Positions 8,545 to 15,580 of a DNA stretch of 64,000 nt are shown one piece after another. Source of the stretch: Gammaproteobacteria bacterium (GTDB lineage Bacteria > Pseudomonadota > Gammaproteobacteria > Pseudomonadales > UBA5518); assembly GCA_016718385.1 (NCBI GenBank), contig JADKDK010000009.1, positions 1-64,000 on the forward strand, in the 5' to 3' direction. Position 1 is the stretch's first letter. Each line of letters starts with the position of its first letter. The notes under the pieces were generated by a model. It had not been told where the DNA came from. It was given only the letters and a program-made list of their open reading frames with translations, and ran no database searches. A program made the translations under genes and the position numbers.

Positions 8545-8612
8545 CGGTCGCGGGCATGGCCCGCTCCTACATGGCAATGCTTTCCTGTAGGAGCGGGCCA
8601 TGCCCGCGACCG
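8545..8612. repeat. REP-like inverted pair, 27-base perfect arms
   Basis: Two 27-base copies, 8545-8571 (inverted) and 8586-8612 (direct, with core TAGGAGCGGGCC then ATGCCCGCGAC), are exact reverse complements, 14 bases apart. Each copy is itself a hairpin. The TAG of the first copy (8569-8567 on the minus strand) is the stop codon of sat, and the second copy is translated as the C-terminus of Sat. Related copies occur at 20814-20967 and 57642-57693. Confidence 0.9.
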
Positions 8613-9823
8613 AACACGGGCGTCAGCCCAGGGTAAGTCGCTTCGCTCTGGTAGTAGCCCATCAGGATACGGGCCACTTCGGGACGCGCAAACTCAACTG
8701 GCAGGTCCTTGCCCGCGGCCAGCATCTCGCGCACCTTGGTACCGGAGAGCTGCACGAAGTCCTCGTCGGTGTGATCCGGCGCGTCGCGCATCATCACCAC
8801 GCGATTCAGCTTCTTCGAGTACGCCGTGTTGTCGGCGCGGAAGATCTGGATCGCGAGCGCGCCCGCGGGGACCTCCTCGTCGAATACCGTCTGCGCATCG
8901 AAGGCGCCGTAGTAGCTGCCCACGCCCGCGTGGTCACGGCCGACGATGAGATGCGTGCAGCCGCAGTTCTGGCGGAACACCGCGTGCAGCACCGCCTCGC
9001 GCGGGCCGGCGTAGAGCATGTCGAAGCCGTAACCGGTGATCATCACCGAGTTCGCCGGGAAATACAGTTCCACCATCTTGCGGATCGCCGCATCGCGCAC
9101 GTGCGCGGGAATGTCGCCGGGCTTGAGCTTGCCGAGCAGCATGTGGATCAGCACGCCGTCGGCGTTCACCGCTTCCCTGGCCATCTTGCACAGCTCCTCG
9201 TGGGCGCGGTGCATGGGGTTGCGGGTCTGGAAGGCCACCACGGTGTTCCAGCCGCGCTCGGCGATCTCGTTGCGGATCTCCACCGCGGTGCGGAAGGTGT
9301 CCGGGAAGTCCTGCTGGAAGTAGCTGAAGTTCAGCACCTCGATCGGGCCGCTGATCGCCACCCGCCCCAGGCTGGTGAACGTGGCCACACCCGGGTGCTT
9401 CGGGTCGAGCGTGCGGAAGATCTTCTGCGCCATCGCGCCGATCTCGGCCTCCGTGCACTCCTCGATGGCCTCCACGGTCTGGATCGCCAGCACCGGGTTG
9501 CCCTCGACGTTCGGGTCGCGCAGCGCGATGCGCGTCGCGCCGCGGATCGCCGTGGCGTCGGTGGTCAGGTTGAGCACCGGCACCGGCCAGAACAGGCCCG
9601 CCGTGGTGTGCAGCGTCGCCGCCACGCCGAGCGCATCGGCCCTGTTCATGTAGCCCTGCAGCGGGTTGAAGTAACCGGCGCCCAGCATCACCGCGTTGGC
9701 GGCGGCGGCGGAGTTCAGCAGCAGCGAGGGCAGCGACCCGGCTTCCTTCGTCAGCGCGTGGTGGCGCTCGGTGTCGTAGACGAAACGCGGATCGAGCGTA
9801 TCCGAACCGTGCGGTTTGATCAT
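8567..9823 (-). CDS. sat: sulfate adenylyltransferase (ATP sulfurylase, Sat type)
   Basis: Makes adenosine 5'-phosphosulfate (APS) and pyrophosphate from ATP and sulfate. At 418 residues it is the homo-oligomeric Sat type, not CysDN. Active-site motifs are present: QTRNPMHRAHEEL (QxRNPxHxxH, about residues 200-212), VGRDHAGVG (about 292-300) and FRADNTAYSKK. The last residues (VFGRGHGPLLQES) are encoded by a REP copy, and the TAG stop lies in the opposing REP arm, so the native C-terminus may originally have ended near YPGLTP. It lies 18 bases downstream of the APS kinase gene and is the last gene of the sulfation cassette. Here it most plausibly feeds PAPS synthesis for sulfation; dissimilatory use is unlikely as no aprAB or dsr genes are nearby. 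Confidence 0.95.
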   Translation of the reverse strand: MIKPHGSDTLDPRFVYDTERHHALTKEAGSLPSLLLNSAAAANAVMLGAGYFNPLQGYMNRADALGVAATLHTTAGLFWPVPVLNLTTDATAIRGATRIALRDPNVEGNPVLAIQTVEAIEECTEAEIGAMAQKIFRTLDPKHPGVATFTSLGRVAISGPIEVLNFSYFQQDFPDTFRTAVEIRNEIAERGWNTVVAFQTRNPMHRAHEELCKMAREAVNADGVLIHMLLGKLKPGDIPAHVRDAAIRKMVELYFPANSVMITGYGFDMLYAGPREAVLHAVFRQNCGCTHLIVGRDHAGVGSYYGAFDAQTVFDEEVPAGALAIQIFRADNTAYSKKLNRVVMMRDAPDHTDEDFVQLSGTKVREMLAAGKDLPVEFARPEVARILMGYYQSEATYPGLTPVFGRGHGPLLQESIAM

Positions 9824-9841
9824 CGTGCAATTACTCCGTTG

Positions 9842-10459
9842 TCAGGCCGAAAGGATGCCGCGTTTCTCGAGTTCGTGCAGGACCATGTCGACTTCCTGCT
9901 GCAGCGTCATGCGGTCGGTGTGCAGGTGGATCTCCGGGGCCACGGGCGCCTCGTAGGGATCGTCGATGCCGGTGAAGTTCTTGATCTCGCCGGCGCGCGC
10001 CTTCTTGTAAAGGCCCTTCGGATCGCGCTTCTCGGCTTCCGCCAGCGCGCAGTCCACGTGCACCTCGATGAACGGCATGCCGGCGGCCTCGTGCAGCTGG
10101 CGCGCGATGTCGCGGTCCGAGCGGTAGGGGCTGATGAAGCTGGTCAGCACGATCACGCCGCAGTCCACGAAGAGCTTCGCCACCTCGCCGATGCGGCGGA
10201 TGTTCTCCTTGCGGTCCTCGGCACTGAAGCCGAGGTTCTTGTTGATGCCGAGGCGGATGTTGTCGCCGTCGAGGCGGTAGGACAGCTTGCCGCGCAGGTA
10301 GAGCGCCTCTTCCAGCGCCACGGCGACCGTGCTCTTGCCGCTGCCCGAGAGACCGGTGAACCACAGGGTCGCGCCCTGCTGGCCAAGCAGCTTGTGGCGA
10401 TGCTCTCGCTGGATCTCGCCTTCGTGCCAGTGAACGTTGGTCGCCTTCTGTTCAGTCAT
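9842..10459 (-). CDS. cysC: adenylylsulfate (APS) kinase
   Basis: Phosphorylates APS to PAPS, the universal sulfate donor. The protein has 205 residues from the ATG at 10459; a longer frame upstream to 10543 lacks homology. The Walker A motif GLSGSGKST is at residues 36-44, followed by the APS-binding stretches LDGDNIRLGINKNLGFS, ENIRRIGEVAKLF and ISPYRSDRD. The lid region KGLYKKARAGEIKNFTGID is intact. It sits between the sulfotransferase (151 bases upstream) and sat (18 bases downstream) on the same strand, so PAPS is made beside the enzyme that uses it. Confidence 0.95.
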   Translation of the reverse strand: MTEQKATNVHWHEGEIQREHRHKLLGQQGATLWFTGLSGSGKSTVAVALEEALYLRGKLSYRLDGDNIRLGINKNLGFSAEDRKENIRRIGEVAKLFVDCGVIVLTSFISPYRSDRDIARQLHEAAGMPFIEVHVDCALAEAEKRDPKGLYKKARAGEIKNFTGIDDPYEAPVAPEIHLHTDRMTLQQEVDMVLHELEKRGILSA

Positions 10460-10610
10460 GTGTCGTATTCCATCTGCGGGTGGGTGTGCGCTGCGGGCCG
10501 CTGGACGCGGCGGCAACTTTACGCGATCCGGCCACCGCGCCACGGCCGCAAAGGCCGCAAAACAGCCGCCGTATCGAAACCTGTACGTCCGAGTCCCTGC
10601 CCCGCCCGGC

Positions 10611-11801
10611 TCACCGGGCGCGGCGCGGCACTATGTAGCGCTCGCGGTACTCGCGGAAGATCGCCTCCAGGCCGGCTTGCGTGAATCCGTACTCCTCGAG
10701 CGTGTACTGGTGCGTCGGCCGCGCCTCGCGGCGGTTCATGTCGCGCCAGCGCTCCATCTCGGCGCGTGCCTCGGGCGTCAGGTCCACGCCCACGAAGTCG
10801 TACAGTCGCTGGATCTCCTCGAGGGGCCGGCTCACGGTGTCCTCGTACCACATGTCCAGGAAGCGATCGTCGTGGCCGGCATCGCGAAAGCGCATCGTGG
10901 CCTTCATCCCGGTGGCCCACTTGTCGCACCAGTGCCCGGCGATCGCCACCTTGTCGGCGGCCTCGGACAGCGGGTGTATCAGCGCGTACATCATGCTGCC
11001 GTAGGAGGGGATCAGCTGCAGCGGGTCGCGGTGCGTCTGCAGCACCTTCACGTCGGGGAAGGTCTCGAACAGCGCCTCGGGGAAATGGATGTGGTGCGGA
11101 GTCTTCAGCACCCAGCGCTCGGCCCTCACGCCGAAGCGCTTCTTCTGCCATTGCAGGAACTGCAGCAGCCGCTTCAGGTAGCGGTATCCCGGGCGCTGGT
11201 CCTGCCGCTCCAGCCACGCGCCGAACTGCGGCAGGTGCGCGAAGGACTCCGGCACCGTGCTGAAGAAGGACTGCTCCAGCAGCATGATGTCCTCGTCCGG
11301 CCCGCGCGCGTCCATCGGGTGGATCGAGGCGAGGTCGGGCGAGGTCTCGAGCAACGCGCGCACCTCGGCCTCGGCCACGGCGATACGCGGATCGGTGCCG
11401 GTCGCGAAGTCGGTGCCGGGCATGGGCACCGGGTAGCGCACCTCGTACCACAGCGGCGAATACATGCGGTGGTCCGCGGAAATCGTGCGGTGCATCATCG
11501 TGGTGCCGGTGCGCGGCAAGCCGACGATCGCGAGCGGCGCCCCGATCTCCTCCTCGAGTATCTCGGGGTGGCGCCGGAACCAGTCCTCGGCGCGCAGCCG
11601 CGAGAGCAGCACGTTGCCGATGCGCTCGGCGAAATACGCGCGTCCGGCGTCGTTGAGCCGGGCCTCGCCGTTCAGCGCCTCGATCAGGCGCCGCATCGGT
11701 TCGCGGAAACTGGGATCACCGAAATCTTCCAGCCCGGTCCCTCGCCTCGCGGCGTCCAGCAGCGCATCGCCGTCCAGCTTGTCCACTGTCACTCCGGTCA
11801 C
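10611..11801 (-). CDS. sulfotransferase (Sulfotransfer_3 type)
   Basis: A PAPS-dependent sulfotransferase of about 396 residues. The 5'-phosphosulfate loop is VGLPRTGTTMMHR (GLPRTGTT at residues 94-101), and the 3'-phosphate site is TFPDVKVLQTHRDPLQLIPS. The start is taken as GTG at 11799-11801, overlapping the TGA of the DUF1214 gene (11798-11800), which fits translational coupling; the frame is open further upstream to 11876 without homology. The soluble, globular protein has no signal peptide. With cysC and sat on the same strand just downstream, the three genes form a PAPS-making and PAPS-using unit. This subfamily is found in actinobacteria and some Gammaproteobacteria; the acceptor (sterol, lipid or glycan) cannot be read from the sequence. 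Confidence 0.9.
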   Translation of the reverse strand: MTGVTVDKLDGDALLDAARRGTGLEDFGDPSFREPMRRLIEALNGEARLNDAGRAYFAERIGNVLLSRLRAEDWFRRHPEILEEEIGAPLAIVGLPRTGTTMMHRTISADHRMYSPLWYEVRYPVPMPGTDFATGTDPRIAVAEAEVRALLETSPDLASIHPMDARGPDEDIMLLEQSFFSTVPESFAHLPQFGAWLERQDQRPGYRYLKRLLQFLQWQKKRFGVRAERWVLKTPHHIHFPEALFETFPDVKVLQTHRDPLQLIPSYGSMMYALIHPLSEAADKVAIAGHWCDKWATGMKATMRFRDAGHDDRFLDMWYEDTVSRPLEEIQRLYDFVGVDLTPEARAEMERWRDMNRREARPTHQYTLEEYGFTQAGLEAIFREYRERYIVPRRAR

Positions 11802-12895
11802 GACTTCAGGTCCGCGAATTTCACCACGCGCGTCGTCGGATGCACGAACTCCTGCGCGCCGATCCAGCGAAAGCACAGCGTGCCAAGGCGATGCCCCGCG
11901 GTATCCAGCCAGTTGTCGACGCCGGGGTCACGGTGCGCCAGCACCATCGTGACGCCACCGTCGGCGCGATACGTCGCCGTGTGCTTGTTCACGTGGATGC
12001 GGTGGTAGCGATAGTCCAGCGACTCCATCCAGTAGTTGTCGGCCTGCAGGTTCCAGGCGCGGCACTGCGGAATGCGCTCGACCTCGATCAGCAGCGCCTC
12101 GTCCTCGGCCAGCTCGAAGTAACCGTGGTAGTAGAAGATGTTCGGGTCACCGCCCACCGAGTGGCAGAGCTGCTGGTCCGCGGGCGGCAGCTCGTTCGGC
12201 TTCGCGCGGTACGAGGCGGCCCAGTCGGCAAACAGGCGCGCGGTGTTGTCGATGAACGCGGCCGCGGTGGCCAGGTTGCGGTCGAGGATCGCGGCCGTCA
12301 GCGGTTGCGGCGTGGCGCCCAGGTCGGCGCGCTCGATCGTGATCTCGGCCGGGGTCTCGCTGGCGCGGTCCATGAATGTCTGGCGGATCAGCAGCGACTG
12401 CGACTCGGCGTCCATCGGCAGCCAGTTGCCCGGCTTGGGCGTCGCGCTCAGCATGATCTCGAAGCTGCCGTCGGCGGCCACCTGCAGGTTCTTGTCGTCG
12501 AGGAATCCGGTCTCGATCTGCTTGAAGTTCTCGGCGTAGCTGCCCTTGCTGGTCACCATGCTGAGGTAGTACACGCTGCCGCGCTTGCCGCGGATGCGGT
12601 AATCGTGGCGCCCGTCGACCACGGCCTTCTGGTAGATGTTGTCGGGGTTGTCCGCGCCGATCTTGATGGTTTCGTGCGAAGGCTTGTAGAGCACCGGGAA
12701 GGCCGGGTCGTTGAACTCCACGTACCACTCCAGCCCCGCGCGCGCCAGCCGGCTGAGGTAACGGTAACCCTCCGCGCGGGTGAAGGGGTCACCCGGCGCG
12801 TCGGCGCGCTGGATCTGCTCGCCGGCGCGCTTCAGCGCATCACAGAACTCGGCCCAGCTGCGGCCGCTGCGCACGCGGTCTTCGGCATCGCTCAT
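11798..12895 (-). CDS. DUF1214 domain-containing protein
   Basis: A 365-residue protein of the DUF1214 family, function unknown. The C-terminal half has the typical motif PKPGNWLPMDAESQSLLIRQ (about residues 155-174) and an earlier GSVYYLSMVTSKGSY. No signal peptide is seen. Its stop overlaps the sulfotransferase start, and it shares the strand with the SnoaL-like gene upstream. DUF1214 proteins often neighbour sulfotransferase and steroid or lipid genes; a substrate-binding or modifying role for the sulfated compound is possible but unproven. Confidence 0.85.
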   Translation of the reverse strand: MSDAEDRVRSGRSWAEFCDALKRAGEQIQRADAPGDPFTRAEGYRYLSRLARAGLEWYVEFNDPAFPVLYKPSHETIKIGADNPDNIYQKAVVDGRHDYRIRGKRGSVYYLSMVTSKGSYAENFKQIETGFLDDKNLQVAADGSFEIMLSATPKPGNWLPMDAESQSLLIRQTFMDRASETPAEITIERADLGATPQPLTAAILDRNLATAAAFIDNTARLFADWAASYRAKPNELPPADQQLCHSVGGDPNIFYYHGYFELAEDEALLIEVERIPQCRAWNLQADNYWMESLDYRYHRIHVNKHTATYRADGGVTMVLAHRDPGVDNWLDTAGHRLGTLCFRWIGAQEFVHPTTRVVKFADLKS

Positions 12896-12922
12896 GACGG
12901 ATTCTCCTGTTCGCGTGCGGCA

Positions 12923-12954
12923 TGATGCGCACCCGGCAGGCGAATCGCATCATC
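12923..12954 (-). promoter_or_regulatory. inverted repeat upstream of DUF1214-sulfotransferase genes
   Basis: ATGATGCG (12923-12930) and its complement CGCATCAT (12947-12954) are separated by 16 bases in the 83-base gap before the DUF1214 start. This could be an operator for the sulfation genes or a transcript hairpin after the SnoaL-like gene. No T run follows on either strand, so a terminator is less likely. Confidence 0.35.
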
Positions 12955-12978
12955 CGGATGGATTAGTCGTCGCGACTC

Positions 12979-13398
12979 TCAGCCACCGCTCATCTTTTGC
13001 AGTTGTTCGGCCAGCGTGCTGAAGTCCCAGTAGGCCCTGAGCGAGGTGATCTTGCCGGCGTCGTTGGCGGTGTAGACCGCGACGCAGTCGGTCTTGATCT
13101 CGGTGCCGTCGGGCAGGCGGTTGGACAGCGTCACGACGTTGGCGCAGGAATCCCCAGCCGGGTGCGACTCGCGGATCTCGAAGCTCGCGATCCTCTTCGG
13201 CATCGCCATGTCCCAGAAGGCCTCGATCGCCTTCTTGCCGTGGTGCCCCAGCCCCGCGGGGTCGAGCGGCGAGACGCCCACCGGGTCCTGCACGATCGCG
13301 TCCTCCGCGAACAGGTCCAGCCAGGCCTGCTTGTTGCCGTCCACCACGTACTTGCCGGACTTGCGGCTCGCTTCCTGGGCCAGGTAACAGTTCGCCAT
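12979..13398 (-). CDS. SnoaL-like / nuclear transport factor 2 family protein
   Basis: A 139-residue cone-fold protein of the SnoaL/ketosteroid-isomerase-like superfamily. Recognisable are the helix with KQAWLDLFAEDAIVQDPVGV (about residues 23-42), the central GKKAIEAFWDMAM, and the sheet CVAVYTANDAGKITSLRAYW (about 107-126). The D in EDAI and D in QDPVG sit where catalytic acids occur in isomerase members, but the family also contains binding proteins. It heads the minus-strand group leading into the DUF1214, sulfotransferase, cysC and sat genes. Function within the cassette is unknown. Confidence 0.8.
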   Translation of the reverse strand: MANCYLAQEASRKSGKYVVDGNKQAWLDLFAEDAIVQDPVGVSPLDPAGLGHHGKKAIEAFWDMAMPKRIASFEIRESHPAGDSCANVVTLSNRLPDGTEIKTDCVAVYTANDAGKITSLRAYWDFSTLAEQLQKMSGG

Positions 13399-13425
13399 CG
13401 ACGATTCTCCTCAGCTTGCTCGTGG

Positions 13426-13490
13426 GTTCGGCTTCAGCCGAACTTGTGGGCGGCTTCAGGCCAGGGCGCAATGTTCGGCTGAAGCCGAAC
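13426..13490. repeat. REP-like hairpin pair (TTCGGCTTCAGCCGAA type)
   Basis: Two palindromic units, GTTCGGCTTCAGCCGAAC at 13426-13443 and GTTCGGCTGAAGCCGAAC at 13473-13490, flank a related imperfect copy. The second is immediately next to the TAG stop (13491-13493, minus strand) of the amidohydrolase gene. This is a different sequence family from the GAGCGGGCC repeats but has the same architecture. Confidence 0.85.
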
Positions 13491-15233
13491 CTACGCGGCG
13501 TTCGACACCGGCTCGGGCTGGCTGCCGCGCACCAGGCGCCCGGGCATCGCGCCGGTCGGGGTGCCGTTCTCGTAGACCGGTTCGCCGCTGACGATCGTGG
13601 CCACGTAGCCCTCGGCCGTCTGGAACACCCGCCGCCCGCCGGCCGGCAGATCATAGACCACCTCGGGAGTGTGCAGGCGCAGCCTGTCGAAATCGATGAT
13701 GTTGATGTCCGCCTTCAGCCCGGGCGCGAGCGCACCACGATCCAGCAGCCCCACCGAGCGCGCGGTCTTCTGAGTCTGCAGGTGCACCGCCCGTTCCAGC
13801 GCCAGCCGCTCGCCGCGCTCGCGGTCGCGCACGAAGTACGACAGCATGAAGGTGGGCATGCTCGCGTCGCACAGCACGCCGCAGTGGGCCCCGGCATCCG
13901 AGAGGCTGAGGATCGCGTTCGGGTCCTGCAGCATGCTGAGCTGGCGGCTGAGATCGTGCGTCTGGTAGCCGAAGACCGGGAAATAGAACATGCGCTTGCC
14001 GTCGTTCTCGAGCAGCCGGTCGTAGGCGAGCGCGGCGGGCGAGAGGCCCCGGCGCGCGGCCTGCGCCGCGATGCTGTCCTCGGCGCGCGGCTCGTAGGAC
14101 GGATCGTCCTCCAGCGGATACATGTTGTCGAACTCCACCGCCAGCCGGTCAGCGATCGGATGGCCCAGGGAAGGCGGCGTCTCGGCCAGCATCGCGGCAC
14201 GCACGGCGGGATCGCGCAGCTTCGCCAGCCGCTCGGCGGCCGGCAACCCGGCCAGCGGCTGGAAGGCCTGGTGGAACATGAACGGGTGCGCGGTGCCGTC
14301 GAAAGCCATCAGGATGGTCACCGGGCGCGCACCCACGTGCGGCACCAGCTGCGCGCCCTCGGCGTTGGCCTGGCGCACGTACTCGAGCTGGCGCTGCACG
14401 CGCTCCCACTCCTCGTCGGCGCGGTAGAACAGCACGAAGCCGACCGGGCGCCCGGTGCTGATCGACAGCCGCTTCATCCAGTCCATTTCCTTTTCCCACT
14501 CGTCCCAGTCGGACACGAGCTGGTAGACGCCCTTGCCGGTCTCGCCCAGCACCTTGCCGATGCCCAGCAGTTCCGCTTCGTCGGCGTAGGTGCCCGGCAT
14601 CACCTCGCCGTCGCGGGTGCGGTGCAGCTGGGTGCGCGAGGTGCTGAAGCCGATCGCGCCGGCCTCGAGGCCTTCGCGCACGATGGCGGCCATGCGCGCG
14701 ATGTCATCGGCCGTGGCGGGCTCGTTGCGCGCGCCGCGCTCGCCCATCACGTAGGTGCGCACCGCGCAGTGCGCGACCTGCGCGGCAACGTCGATCGCGT
14801 GCGGCATGCGCTCCAGGGTGTCGAGGTACTGCGGGAAGCTCTCCCAGGTCCAGGAAATGCCTTCGTGCAGCGCCGTGCCGGGGATGTCCTCCACGTCCTC
14901 CATCACCGCGATGAGCTGGTCGTGCGCCTCGGCTGTCGGCTGGCAGGGTGCGAAGCCCACGCCGCAGTTGCCCATCACCACCGTGGTGACGCCGTGGTTG
15001 GATGCGGGCATGAGCAGGGAATCCCAGGTGGCCTGCCCGTCGAGGTGCGTGTGCACATCGACCCAGCCCGGGGTGACCAGCCTGCCGGTGGCATCGAGCT
15101 CGCGCCGCCCGCGGCCCGCCACGCGCCCGACCGCGGCGATGCGCCCCGCCTGCACCGCGACATCCCCCGTGAAGGACGCCGCACCCGTGCCGTCGACGAT
15201 GCGCCCGTTGCGAATCACCAGGTCGTATTCCAT
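13491..15233 (-). CDS. amidohydrolase family protein, N-acyl-D-amino-acid deacylase type
   Basis: A 580-residue metallo-amidohydrolase. The start is the ATG at 15233 (MEYDLVIRNGRIVDGTGAA); the frame opens earlier in repeat sequence. The metal site HTHLDG (about residues 64-69) and GNCGVGFAPCQP (about 94-105), whose Cys is a D-aminoacylase zinc ligand, are present, with LSDAGAHCGVLCDAS further on, where Asp supplies the catalytic acid. No signal peptide, so it is cytosolic. Members hydrolyse N-acyl-D-amino acids or related cyclic amides; many in this subgroup have unknown substrates. A paralogue lies at 55.8-57.6 kb. It is followed by REP-like repeats and preceded by a tandem repeat block. Confidence 0.88.
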   Translation of the reverse strand: MEYDLVIRNGRIVDGTGAASFTGDVAVQAGRIAAVGRVAGRGRRELDATGRLVTPGWVDVHTHLDGQATWDSLLMPASNHGVTTVVMGNCGVGFAPCQPTAEAHDQLIAVMEDVEDIPGTALHEGISWTWESFPQYLDTLERMPHAIDVAAQVAHCAVRTYVMGERGARNEPATADDIARMAAIVREGLEAGAIGFSTSRTQLHRTRDGEVMPGTYADEAELLGIGKVLGETGKGVYQLVSDWDEWEKEMDWMKRLSISTGRPVGFVLFYRADEEWERVQRQLEYVRQANAEGAQLVPHVGARPVTILMAFDGTAHPFMFHQAFQPLAGLPAAERLAKLRDPAVRAAMLAETPPSLGHPIADRLAVEFDNMYPLEDDPSYEPRAEDSIAAQAARRGLSPAALAYDRLLENDGKRMFYFPVFGYQTHDLSRQLSMLQDPNAILSLSDAGAHCGVLCDASMPTFMLSYFVRDRERGERLALERAVHLQTQKTARSVGLLDRGALAPGLKADINIIDFDRLRLHTPEVVYDLPAGGRRVFQTAEGYVATIVSGEPVYENGTPTGAMPGRLVRGSQPEPVSNAA

Positions 15234-15260
15234 GGCCCTGCCCTTTTGTCCTGAATTGCC

Positions 15261-15353
15261 GTGGGTCGGCATTCATGCCGACTTGCGCCTTGTGGGTCGG
15301 CATTCATGCCGACTTGTGTCTTGTGGGTCGGCATTTATGCCGACTTGTGCCTG
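15261..15353. repeat. 31-base tandem repeat, three copies
   Basis: Units begin at 15261, 15292 and 15323, each GTGGGTCGGCATTCATGCCG then ACTTGTG-type tail, with one to three differences between copies. Each unit contains the palindrome GTCGGCATtCATGCCGAC and is a REP-like hairpin. There are no unique spacers, so this is not a CRISPR array. Confidence 0.9.
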
Positions 15354-15365
15354 CCCCGATGCGGC

Positions 15366-15440
15366 GGCTTCGGCTGCGCCGAAGCCTTGTCGGGATGAAT
15401 CCCGACCTACAGGTCGGCAGCATTCATGCCGGCTGATGCC
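15366..15440. repeat. cluster of further REP-like hairpins
   Basis: GGCTTCGGC/GCCGAAGCC (15366-15374 and 15378-15386), GTCGGGA/TCCCGAC (15389-15395 and 15400-15406) and an imperfect GGTCGGCAG...ATGCCGGC unit follow one another. Together with the tandem repeat they fill most of the gap between the TonB-dependent receptor and the amidohydrolase. Confidence 0.8.
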
Positions 15441-15526
15441 TTCGGAAGTGCTGCCGTCGCCATAAATGACGATCCACAGGCAGTCTATCGCAGGGCGGGA
15501 GGCGGGGATATTAAGCTTTGTTAAAC

Positions 15527-15560
15527 GCAAACGGGCGTGGATCTCTCCACGCCCGTTTGC
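15527..15560 (-). terminator. strong hairpin after the TonB-dependent receptor gene
   Basis: A perfect 14-base stem, GCAAACGGGCGTGG (15527-15540) and CCACGCCCGTTTGC (15547-15560), with a 6-base loop, lies 20 bases past the receptor stop. On the minus strand it is followed by GTTTAACAAAGC, a weak T run. Likely the transcription end of the receptor gene. Confidence 0.7.
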
Positions 15561-15580
15561 GGTTCGAGCACCGGTCGCGA

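Noticed and set aside
8567..9823. Dissimilatory sulfur oxidation role for Sat
   Set aside because: No aprAB, dsr, sox or related genes nearby; direct neighbours are APS kinase and a sulfotransferase.
15261..15353. Possible CRISPR array
   Set aside because: The 31-base units are directly abutting with no variable spacers and no cas genes are near.
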